Translations under genes and position numbers: made by a program
Assembly (NCBI GenBank): GCA_013416795.1
Contig: RQSC01000003.1
Location: 182,288 to 246,287 of the forward strand
Direction: 5' to 3'
DNA: 64,000 bases
Source: Prasinococcaceae sp. CCMP 1430
Lineage: Eukaryota; Prasinodermophyta; Palmophyllophyceae; Prasinococcales; Prasinococcaceae
Part shown: piece by piece, positions 1 through 9,800 of the stretch
How the letters are laid out: every line of letters starts with the position of its first letter
Position numbering within the stretch: the stretch's first letter is position 1
Notes under the pieces: generated by a model
Told to the model about the DNA's origin: nothing
Database searches by the model: none
What the model saw: the letters and a program-made list of their open reading frames with translations, nothing else

Positions 1-1899
1 GGCGGCGCCGCGGCGGCGCTCCCGCGGTCGATCCTGCTGCGTGGCAGCGGGGAGGGGTGCGACTCGTCGCTCGTCGCGGCTGGGCTGCGCCGCATGGCGG
101 CGGCGGGCGCGCCCGAGGCGGTGCGTGTGGCGGCGCACCTCGCGCTCTGCGCGGCGGCCGTGGAGGCGGGCACGCCGTGCCGGTGGGGCGCGTACGTGGC
201 GGCGCTGCCCCATCCGCCGCATGTGCCGCTCTGCTGGCCGCGTAGCACCGCAGCCGACGTGTTGCGCGAAGGCACGGCGGCGGGCGCGCGCCTCGCCGCC
301 ATGGAGGTGGCACTCGCCGAAGCCGCCGACAAGTGGCTGCCGTTGCTCGACGACGACGGCGAGGAGCAGGGAAGCGCGAAGCGAGCGCGCGCCGTCGGCA
401 GCGCCCGCGAGCATGCAGGCGAGGCGAATGCGGCAGGCGAGGATGCTTTCGCCGCGCTCGCTCCACTCGCGGCGAGCGCTGCGCCGCACCTGCGGTGGGC
501 GCTCGCGTGCGTGCTGAGCCGCGCCTTCTCCGTGCCAAACGCGGGGGAAGGCGGCAACCGCGAGCTGGCGTGCGTGCCCGTCCTGGATATGCTCGATCAC
601 GACGGCACCGTGGTGGTGGAGTACCGCCTCGGCGCGGGCGGCGCCTTCGAGCTCGTACTGCCCAAGGGGGCCGCGCCGGGTACGTTGCTCAAGCACAACT
701 ACGAAACCTATGGAGAGAGGAGAGACAATGCACAATGGCTTACGAACTATGGCTTCCGCGTGGAGGGCGGGCGGGACGCAGTCCGCCTCGCGCTCCGCGC
801 GCCAGGCGGCGCCGGCGGCGGCGCGGCTGCCGGCGCCCTGCTGCGCTCGGTCGGGCGATGCGCAGACGAGGCAGAGCTCGTCATCGACGGAAAGGGCGGC
901 GAGGTGCCTCGCTCGGCGCTCGCCGCGGTGGCAGCGGTCGTGAGCAGCGAGCTCAGGTACGGAATGCAGGCGCGCGTGCTCTTCCCGCCCTCTTCGAGCG
1001 GCGAGGGTGGCGAAGAGCGTCGGCTGGACGAAGATGAGGCCGAGGCTGTGGGTGCGCGGGCGCTCGTGGGCGCGCTCGAGCACCGAGCGGCTGCCGCCGA
1101 AGCGGGCGCGCGGGCGGCTGCCGTGGCCCCCGACGATGTCGCGTTCGATCCATGCCGCGAGGCGGCGCGACGTACGCTCGAGGCGCAGGCAGACGCCGCT
1201 CGCGCTGCAGCAACTTCGCTCAGTGGTATTGGCGCGGCGGCTGCCAATGCTGCGACACCGGCGTGGTGCTGCCTCTCGCTCGACATCGCCGCCCCGGAGC
1301 ACGCTGAGGACGACGCCGATGCGTTGCTGCGCGAGGCACTGCGTGCGAGCGCGTTGCTACCCGCGGCGGACGCCGAGCGTGGCGGAGGCGGACCCGCCGA
1401 CGGCGGCGAACATCATCTACCCTTGGGGCTGCCTGCTGCATGCATCAAACGCGTGCTCGCCTCGCTCGCCGTGCTGTACCTGCCCGCGGACGAGCTCCGC
1501 GAAGCAGGCGGAGAGAAGCTGGCGGCTGCTTCGCGCGCCTACGCTATTGCCCGCGCGGCCGAAGGGGAGGCACGGGGGGACGCCGCAGCTGCCTTTGATT
1601 CGCGGGCGGCCGGCGCCGCTGCAGATGTGACCGCCCGCGCCGACGCCGCTTTCGAAGCCGAGATTGCCGAGGCGCAAGCGTTCGCCATGAGACTCGAGGA
1701 GGCCGGCTGGCTGAGTGCGTGCTGCGGCCATCTCGCAGCCGTCGCGCAGGCCGAGCGTGAGGCCCTCGAAACGATGGCCACCGAAGCAACCGCGGGGGCG
1801 CACACGGAGGGAGAAAGCTCCGAGATGCTGCGCGCCAAGGTGCGGCTTGCAGATTCCCTCATCGAGGAGCTCATGGCCATGGGGGAGTGCGAGTCATGA
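1..1899 (+). CDS. SET-domain protein methyltransferase, LSMT/SETD3/SETD6-like (5' partial)
   Basis: The frame is open from the first base of the window to the stop at 1899, so the start lies upstream; the internal ATG at 94 is not a convincing start because family-like residues (LPRSILL) precede it. Visible are a LALCAAAVEAG..WGAYVAALP block, typical of the insert in Rubisco-LSMT-like SET proteins, then LDMLDHD (equivalent of the DxLNH motif) near window residue 195 and YGERRDNAQWLTNYGF near residue 235, the conserved end of the SET fold. The rest is Ala-rich and helical and could be the LSMT substrate-binding domain. Enzymes of this family use S-adenosylmethionine to methylate lysine (or the actin histidine, SETD3); the substrate here cannot be read. 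The usual Asn of the NH motif is Asp. Convergent with the coiled-coil gene downstream. Confidence 0.8.
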   Translation, partial: GGAAAALPRSILLRGSGEGCDSSLVAAGLRRMAAAGAPEAVRVAAHLALCAAAVEAGTPCRWGAYVAALPHPPHVPLCWPRSTAADVLREGTAAGARLAAMEVALAEAADKWLPLLDDDGEEQGSAKRARAVGSAREHAGEANAAGEDAFAALAPLAASAAPHLRWALACVLSRAFSVPNAGEGGNRELACVPVLDMLDHDGTVVVEYRLGAGGAFELVLPKGAAPGTLLKHNYETYGERRDNAQWLTNYGFRVEGGRDAVRLALRAPGGAGGGAAAGALLRSVGRCADEAELVIDGKGGEVPRSALAAVAAVVSSELRYGMQARVLFPPSSSGEGGEERRLDEDEAEAVGARALVGALEHRAAAAEAGARAAAVAPDDVAFDPCREAARRTLEAQADAARAAATSLSGIGAAAANAATPAWCCLSLDIAAPEHAEDDADALLREALRASALLPAADAERGGGGPADGGEHHLPLGLPAACIKRVLASLAVLYLPADELREAGGEKLAAASRAYAIARAAEGEARGDAAAAFDSRAAGAAADVTARADAAFEAEIAEAQAFAMRLEEAGWLSACCGHLAAVAQAEREALETMATEATAGAHTEGESSEMLRAKVRLADSLIEELMAMGECES

Positions 1900-2072
1900 G
1901 GTCAGGGCGCCGTCCCTCGCAGCGCGCTCTCGGGGTGTCCGCACACGAGCGAGGCCCCGGCCTCAAAGCGGGGAGGAATGCGTTGAAGTACGGTGTTGAT
2001 GGCGGCGTATGTATATACAGTGTACATTATTGCACGCTTGCAGAGCGCGAGGTCAAGGTGCCCGGGTACCTA

Positions 2073-3287
2073 TCAACGCGCCGGCATCTGCGTGCCGTCG
2101 TACACGATGCCTCGTTTTCCTTGCAATTGCAGAATGATCTTCTCCTGCACATCGCACTGCGCCTCACGACGCGCGAGCTCGAGCAGCAGACGGTCGTGCA
2201 CGTCACCAGCGCCGGTGCCGTAGCCACGCACGTTGCCGGTGCCCCCACTCATGCCCTTCGCCCCCGGCATGCCCGGTGTGCTGGCGGCCTTGCGCCTCGC
2301 ATTCCCCAGCTCAGACTTGAGCGCAGCGATCAGTTCGTCGTCACGCTTAGTTTTTGCGGCGACCATTCCGAGTTTGCTTCGAAGGTCGCGCGCGTCAGCC
2401 TCGAGCGCGGAGCGACGCGCCACGGCGCCCTTGAGTTGCTTCTGACAGTCAGCGAGCTCGGCCTTGAGCGCGTCGATCTGGCCGAGCGCGCGTTCGTGCT
2501 CCCGACGCCGCTCCTCGCTCTTTTGCTCGATCACGCCGCGCTGGCGGTCGTGCGCGCGGCCTGACGTGCCGGGCGCGCCGAGCGTCGCGCGCCCGTCGGG
2601 CGCGGCGCCCACTCTGGCGCCCACCAGCACGCCTCCATGTTGCTGCGACGCTTTCAGCTGCTGTCTGAGGTCCCTCAGCTGGTCCTTGAGCAGGCTGATG
2701 GTCTGGGCGCGACCGCGCCACTCGCCGCCCCCACCGGCGGATGCGGCGCCACCGCCTCCCGCGGATGCCTCGAGCGCGCGCTGCAACTCTGCTTCAGAGC
2801 CCAGTTCACGCAGGGCGATGCGATGCAGTCTGTCGCGCTCCGCTTTGGAGCGGTCTGACTGCACGCGCAGGGATGATGCTCGCGACTCGGCGTCCTTGGC
2901 ACGCTCGCGCAGATCGGCGCATTGCTTCTGCAGCTTCGCCACTTCGTCCTTTTCGGCCGCGGGCGCCTGGCGTCCGGCCCCGCCGCCGCCGCCGCCGCTG
3001 GCCTTTGTGAGTTCGGCAATCCTCTCTTTCAGCTGCGCGGTCTCTTGCGTGGCGACGTCGGCGCGGCGCCGCTCGCGCTCATGCGCGAGCGCTGTCGCGC
3101 GGTTGCGCTTGGCGAGCTCCTGCACCTTTTGCGAAGCGGCTTCGCGCGCTGCCGGGTCACGCGAGGCCGCTGAGGCGAGCGGCCGCAGCGACTGCAGCTC
3201 GCGCTCTTTGGCACGCAGCAGCTCCACCAGCTGCGCGTTCTGCTCCTCCAGCTCGCGCGCAAGCTCCATCGCGTCGAACTTGGCCAT
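2073..3287 (-). CDS. Coiled-coil protein, possibly CCDC13-like
   Basis: A single uninterrupted frame of 404 residues begins with ATG at 3287 and ends in TGA at 2073. The N-terminal part is charged heptad-rich sequence (LEEQNAQLVELLRAKERE, then RNRATALAHERERRR), followed by several more coiled-coil stretches separated by Gly/Ala-rich linkers, and a short C-terminal segment (LLLELARREAQCD) that looks like another helix. There is no enzymatic motif. The N-terminal pattern resembles CCDC13-type centrosome/cilium proteins, but coiled coils are easy to over-match, so the name is only a suggestion. It is divergent from the dynein heavy-chain gene with about 605 bp between the two starts, which would suit a shared microtubule-related role. 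No intron is needed. Confidence 0.65.
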   Translation of the reverse strand: MAKFDAMELARELEEQNAQLVELLRAKERELQSLRPLASAASRDPAAREAASQKVQELAKRNRATALAHERERRRADVATQETAQLKERIAELTKASGGGGGGAGRQAPAAEKDEVAKLQKQCADLRERAKDAESRASSLRVQSDRSKAERDRLHRIALRELGSEAELQRALEASAGGGGAASAGGGGEWRGRAQTISLLKDQLRDLRQQLKASQQHGGVLVGARVGAAPDGRATLGAPGTSGRAHDRQRGVIEQKSEERRREHERALGQIDALKAELADCQKQLKGAVARRSALEADARDLRSKLGMVAAKTKRDDELIAALKSELGNARRKAASTPGMPGAKGMSGGTGNVRGYGTGAGDVHDRLLLELARREAQCDVQEKIILQLQGKRGIVYDGTQMPAR

Positions 3288-3892
3288 GCCCGCCGGCGGT
3301 CAGAGCGCGCTCGCCCGTTCTGGCGCGGCGCCCTCCAGCAGGGCGTGCGCGGCTCTCCCGCGTGCGCCGCCGCGAACCGTGCGCGCCGCGGCGCAAAGCT
3401 GGGAAGCACGCGAGAGGGAATGTACGTGCGCGCGCGCGCGCGCGTATGCAACGATGCGCGGTGCTTCTCTCGCGCCCTCCCCCCCCTTCAGGCACCACCC
3501 CTTGCCCCCCTTGCCGCACGCCGTGTGGCAGCCACCCCCGGCGACGCGCGCGCGCGCTGACCGGCCGCCGCCGCGCACTCAACTACGCATTCGAAAAAGA
3601 GCAGCCATCAAAACGAAAGCGTCGTGGGCGATGCCCGCGGCCCTGCCCGTTCCCTATTGAGTCTCCCGTGTGTACTTACAAATGTAAAAGAAGGTTACAA
3701 TGCCATCGCAATCGCTGTGGGGTTTTGAATTGTGAAGCGGCGGAGGGGGAGGGAGGCGCGCGAGCGCGAGCGCGGCACAGGAGCGCCGCGAGGCGCTCCT
3801 GTGCGTTGCCCACCTCCCCCTCCCGCCTCCACACACACACACACACACCATTCCGTGCGCGGTGGCGCCCCGCAGGCGGTGCGTTGCCGCGC
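3288..3892. promoter_or_regulatory. Divergent upstream region between coiled-coil and dynein genes
   Basis: About 605 bp separate the two start codons. It holds an AT-richer island at about 3650-3730 (TGTACTTACAAATGTAAAAG), a perfect 13-bp hairpin at 3775-3804, and a CA dinucleotide run at about 3832-3848. The dynein reading frame stays open upstream of its ATG, but that stretch is low-complexity Arg/Pro-rich and I do not regard it as coding. No clear TATA box is seen. Confidence 0.5.
3775..3804. repeat. Perfect hairpin, 13-bp stem and 4-nt loop
   Basis: GCACAGGAGCGCC at 3775-3787 is the exact reverse complement of GGCGCTCCTGTGC at 3792-3804, separated by GCGA. It lies about 90 bp upstream of the dynein ATG, so it would be in the 5' UTR or promoter. 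Confidence 0.85.
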
Positions 3893-6800
3893 ATGGAGAC
3901 GCTCGCGGCCGCAGCCACGGTTGAGCCGCCCGCCGCGGCGGCCGACGCGGCGGAGCGGCAACGGCGCGAGGCTGCCGCGCCAGCCGCGGTCGTGCTCGCG
4001 CGCGTCCGCGCGGCGGTCGGAGCAGCACGATCCGCACGCGCGGCCATCGGCGACGTCGCCGCCGCCGCAGAGCGCGGGCTGGCATGCTTGCGACTGGCAG
4101 CGGAGGCCTCGTGGCCAGCTCGACCGCCACCCGACGGAGGCTTGGCCCAGTTTACAGTGGAGCCACTGCTCCTCGTGGCCGAGCTCGCCTGCGCGCTCAG
4201 CGGGGAGATTTGCGCCGCCGCGGCCGCCGCGCTACGGCGCTGCTGTGCCGACCTCCCCGGAGGCAGCCTCCTGGCGTGCGAGGATGCGGACGTGGCGTGC
4301 GACGTCTTCGCCGCGATGACAGAGCTGTTTGCCACGTGGGACGCAGGCGCCGCTAGGCTCGGAGCTGCCATCGGCGCGTGCGCGAGCGACCACGGGACTG
4401 CAGTAAGGCTCGAGGCGCTCGAGCGCACGGCTGCTGCGTTCTCTCTGCAGGCCCATCTGCGCGAGCGCGTGCGCGCCGCTCGCTCTCTGTGGGACGCACG
4501 CGGCGAGCTCGCGAAGATCGTGGATGCGCTCGACGCTGGCGGTGAAGGTCACGGCGCGACCGAGGCGTTCGCGGAGGAGAGGTCAGCCTATCGCACCCTC
4601 GTGTGCCGCGATGTGTTTGCAGCGGAGGCCCGTGAATGGGACGAGTGGCCGGCCAAGTGCGAGCCGTACCTAGCGGCGGCTGCTCGGGCGCGCGAGGAGG
4701 CGTGCAGCGCCTTGCAGGGCGCCATCGAAGCGGACGAAGCCTCTGCAGTGTCGCTGCTGCGCAGGATTGCGCCCCTGCCGCGATGGGCTGGCAGCGAGGC
4801 GACCGCTTCGGCCGTCGCAAAGCTTGCTCGGGGCGTCGCCAGGGACACGGCCGTGCTGGTCGAGCGAGTATCGCCAATTGAGGTCGCAGCCGAGGCAGAA
4901 TCGCTACCGCGCGCGCTGGAGCGCGCAGCCGAGCTGCGTACGTCGCTCGAGGCATCGCGTGCGTCGCTCGAGGCGCTCGTCCTGTCGATCGTCGAGTTCG
5001 ACCAGAACGCGCCAGCCGACCTGGACGAGGCCCGGACGCTGCTTGCGAGCGCGTGCGCACAGGCGGACTCGGCGCTCAGACGTGTGCACCCCAGGCAGCT
5101 TTCGAAGGCCTGGATATCCACGGTCAGGTTGGCCACGAGCGCCGGGGGGGCGCTAGACGTCGGCAGCCTCCCTGTTTTGCGCGTGCAGCAAGGGAACACA
5201 TCCTCGAACGTGCCAACGTGGTCTGCCGTTCACATCGGCCTGCCCCCTGAGGCAACCACCATGCTCGACTGCGTCTCCGCCGCGGTGCGGCACTCTGTAC
5301 GCCTGCCCTTTGCGGTGATCATGGCGAGCGCCGTCCTGGCGGCCGCGCGCGAGCCCGCCACGGCCATGAGGGCGGCGCTGACCAAGCTGCAGCAGGCCGC
5401 GCATGCAGCCGAGCGCCTGCCATCCGGTCTCGGGCCGACCGCGCGCGACGCGCTCGCCCGGGCTGAGCGAGCCATTGCGCGTGGTATTGACATGCGGTGG
5501 GATGATCCGCGCCTCCGCGACTTGTCTTCAGAGATTGCAGGGGCTACCGCAGACTTGGAGGCGTTCTCCCAGGGCGTGGAGACGACGCTTGCCCTCATGA
5601 AGCAAGCAGTAGCAGCTCTGCGATCATGCCCGCTGGCTGCAGACGACATGTGTAGGTGCATCGCCCACGCAAAGGCAGCCATCTCAGCCGCGCGAGCATC
5701 CGGCGCCGATGACGCCGCTGATGGGGCCGACGGAACGGTCCAAGGAATTCTTTCAGAGCGCGTGTTGGCAGCGCTCAAAGCCCCGTCCATCCCTCCTCCC
5801 CCACAGCTGGTCGAGCTGCAGGCCGATGCGCACACGTTGACAGCGACTTTGTCGCCATCCCTGGAAGCTGCTGAGGACGCCGCCGTGCTCGCAGTGGATG
5901 CGCTCGCCACGTCTGTGCTGCATGCGTGGCCCGCCCTTGAGGATGTGGCCGCAATCAAGGAGGCTCGAGACGGCGTGCGGAGGTCTGTCGCCAAAGACGC
6001 TGGCCAGGCGCGATCTCTCGTGATCGCGTTCGAAGACGCTTTGCACACTTTCCAGGAGGACGCCCTGGCGCGCGCGCGCATTGTGTTGGGCGAGAGCGCC
6101 ACTGAATGGGGCGCAGCAGTGGCCTCTGCCTGTGAGTCTCGACAAACACTTGCGCACATGGACGATGTGACTTCCTTCGGCTCGATAACCGTCAGCGCAG
6201 GGGATGCTCGCGGGCGCGCACTCGCCGCTGCGGACGCGCACGTACGCACGCTGAGCGATGTGCTCTCGGCGGAGCTGCAGAGCCAGAGCGCGAGCCTATC
6301 GGCGGAAGTCGAGACGGCGTTGGCGGCGCTCGAGGCTGCTTCGAATGTTGAGGAGGGCGCGTCTGCGGCCAAGGCGGCAGCCGCGCTGGTTTTGGCCGGA
6401 GCAAGCGCGCGCATGTCAGCGCAAGGCCTCACCGATCGCGCGGCCGGTCTCTCCGCTCGCCATCGTGCGCTCAAGGCCGCCGCGCCCGCAGACGCTGCTC
6501 TTGACGCCGAGGCTGACCAATCAGCGACTGCCGCCGCCGCCGCTGTGGCGCATCTCCTCGAGGTCGTGGCCGCGCACGACGAGCGCGTCGCCGGAATGCG
6601 CGGAGCTGCCGCTGAGGCGCTCGAGATGGAGCTCGAGGATTTCGCTGGCTCTATTGACGGCCTCACGGGCGACTGGTCGCAGGAGATCACGACCGCTGTA
6701 GGTGCCGTCTCGAGCACGCAGACTGCAGCCCCCTCGAGTGCTTCGGGCGCGGAGGCCAGGGCTTGTGACGTATCTGTGCGATGCGGGCTGCTTGTGAAGG

Positions 6801-9800
6801 AGTGCGACAAGTTGGACGAGCTGCGTGGGACCTTGAAGCTGGAGGGTAGCGTCGCATCTTCACAGTCCAAGCGCGCGGCGTTGGCCGATCTCATCGCAGA
6901 CGCAGATGCGTGCGCAAGCGGTTGGCGCGCCATTGACGCCGCATGGTCCGTCCCGATGGCTGGCCTCGAGCAGCAGTCGCTGCACACTGTCGAGATCATG
7001 CGCATCAAAGAGCAGCTCGAGGCGTGCGTTCAGGCCGTCCGCGCCGCGGTGGGTGGGATGCCACAGCCCGCTCGAGCCAGGCGCATCGGCGCCGCCCACG
7101 AAGCGGTCGCGCGAAGGCGTCTGGAGTCTGCACCGCTCCTGCGGGAGCTCATGGACGCCGAGCTCGCCGATAGGCACTGGGTCCCCATCGTGCGAGCGAT
7201 GTCCCTCGATCGCAACGATGCACACTCCTACACATTGCGCGAACTGTGGGACGGCGAAATGCTCGTTCACGAGAGCACAATCAGGGAGGAGGTCGCACGA
7301 GCGGGCGGTGAGCGCTCGCTGGAGACGTTTCTGTCGAGCCTCGAGGAGTCCTGGGAGGGGCGCAACGTGTCGGTCAAGGAGCACCAGCTCCTTCGCGATG
7401 GGAGCGAGTCGCCGGCGCTCATCAGACAGTGGGACGTGCTGTTTTCGTGGGTGGATGACGACCTGACGAGCCTCGCCACCCTGCGTGCATCCCCGTATTA
7501 CTCGTACTGCGAGGCCCGCAGCGAAGAGTGGGCGCAGCGTCTGTCGAGCCTGCGCTCGTTGCTGCTCTCGTGGCGCGGGGCGCAGAGGCGCTACCTGGCG
7601 CTTTCGAACGCCATCGAGGCGTGCCCTGACATCGTCGACGAGTTGCCCGACGAGGCGTCTCGCTTCGACGCGGCCGTCAGCGAGTACTGCAGCGTCGCTC
7701 GAGTGCCGCCGAACTCGAGGGTGCTCTCGCTTCTCGATGTCGGCAACGGCGACGTCCTGGAGCGCGTCGAGTCAGAGATGGCGATCGTCGAGAAGGCGCT
7801 GCACGCGCTCCTTGAATCGAGGCGTGACGCATTTCCCCGCCTCTACTTCGTCGGCAACGACGATCTGCTTGCACTGCTTGCGGCCGGGCGACGGCCTGAA
7901 TCTGCCAGCCATCTGCTGCTCAATCTGTTCCCAGGCGTTGCCGGCATCGACGTCCGCGAGCAACACACGATTACTCGCCTGCGCTCCCCTGAGCACGAAA
8001 GCCTCGACCTTCTCTCCCCCATCGACGTGCGGAAGTACGCGGGGACGCAGGCGTGGCTGGCCGCGATCGAAGGGGAGATGCGCCGAGCGCTGGGGGGCGC
8101 CATTTCCTCCGCGCTGGCGACGCTCGAGGCCGACGAAGACGACGCGCGACTCGTGAATGCGCTCTCCGCATTCCCCTCGCAGGCTGTCAACATCTCCATG
8201 CAAATGCAGTGGACTTCGAGAGTGGAGGCGGCGCTCTCCGCAGGCGTGGCCGGACCTCGAGAGGGGCTTGAGCAGGAGCTCAGCCGCGTCAACGCTGCGG
8301 TCAAGACTGTAGCCTCCAAGTTCGGCGCTTTGGAGCAATCTCCCACCCTCCTACAGCGTCGCAAGTCGGAGATGCTGATGATCGAACTTCTCCACGAGCG
8401 CGACAGCATCGCTGCGCTTCTCAGGGCGGAGTGCGCATCGCCTTTGGCCTTCGAGTGGCAGGCGCTCGTGCGGATGCACTGCGGCGATGGTGGCGATGCG
8501 GAGGCGCGTGCCCCCACCGTGTCTGTCGCAGGGGCCTCCTTCACGTCGGGCTTGGAGTGGTACGGCGCGATCGAGAGGGTGGTGCGCACGCCCTTGACCG
8601 ATCGCTGCTACCTCACCCTGGCGCAGGCCCTCTCTCTGAGGCTCGGCGCCGCACCTTTCGGCCCGGCGGGAACTGGCAAGACGGAGACGGTGCGCGCTCT
8701 GGCCGTGGCGCTTGGCCGGCCGTGTGTCGTGCTCAACGCGGACACGTCGTTTGATGCGCTGGCGATGTCACGCATCCTCGGGGGCATCGTGCAGTCCGGT
8801 TCCTGGATGTGTGTCGACGAGATCAATCGCCTCGTGCCCGCGGTGCTGTCCGCGGTGAGCGAGCAGATTGCGGCAATTCAGCTCGCGCTGCGCCAGGGCG
8901 CGCAGAAGATGAGCTTCCTTGGAAAGTCGATGCCTGTCGATCAGGGCGCCGGCCTTTTCGTGACCCTCAACCCCGCAGGGAAGGGATACGGCGCTCGGAC
9001 CGAGCTCCCCGACTCGCTCAAGGGCCTCTTCAGACCGATGGCCATGGCGAAACCTGACTCGACCAACATTGCCACGGTGCTGCTCTTCTCGACCGGATTC
9101 TCATCCGCGGCGTCCCTCGCGCAGAAAGCTGTGCTCCTGTTCGACATGTGCAAGCGCGGCCTGTCCAAGAAGGACGGCACGAGCGCGCACTACGACTTCA
9201 GTTTGCGCGCCCTCAAGGCCACGGTGAGGTCGGCGGGCGCGATGCTCGAAGGGCGGGCGGACCATGCCTCGTCGAAGGACACGCCCGATCGGGCGCGGTT
9301 GGAGGCGAAGGTCTTCGTCACCAGCGTTCGCGAGACCGTGGTTCCGAAGCTCCTCGCCGAGGATGTGTCCCCTATGGAGGCACTGCTCGAGAAGACGTTC
9401 GCCGAGGCCGCGCGCGGTGTCAAGTCGGAGACTTCGGCACTCATCGAGGCAGTCACTGCGGTGTGTGACGAGCGCGGGCTGCAGCCTCGCCCGCCGTTCA
9501 TCGAGAAGGTGCGCCAGCTTTACAACATCATGCAGCGGCACGTCGGCGTCATGCTGGTCGGCGAGGCCGGCCATGGCAAGACTGTCACGTGGCAGACGCT
9601 GGTGGCGGCATTGGAGGCGTGCGGAGAAGGGCGCACTGAAGTTGAGGTGCTTGACCCGAAGGCGCTCGAAAAATCCGAGCTCTTTGGCGCCTGGGACGAG
9701 AGCACGCGCGAGTTCCGGGATGGCGTTCTCGCCGCCCTCATCCGCAACGTGGCCGACGTGGAAACTTTGCGTGCGGGCGATCCCGAGGCTGAACTCAACC

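Noticed and set aside
3400-3892. Upstream extension of the dynein frame to 3362
   Set aside because: The extra 177 codons are Arg/Pro/Cys-rich and include the CA microsatellite and hairpin; the ATG at 3893 gives a sensible N-terminus.
5230-7008. Minus-strand Ser/Ala-rich frame of about 590 codons
   Set aside because: Antisense to the dynein tail, which is in frame with the motor; no family motif.
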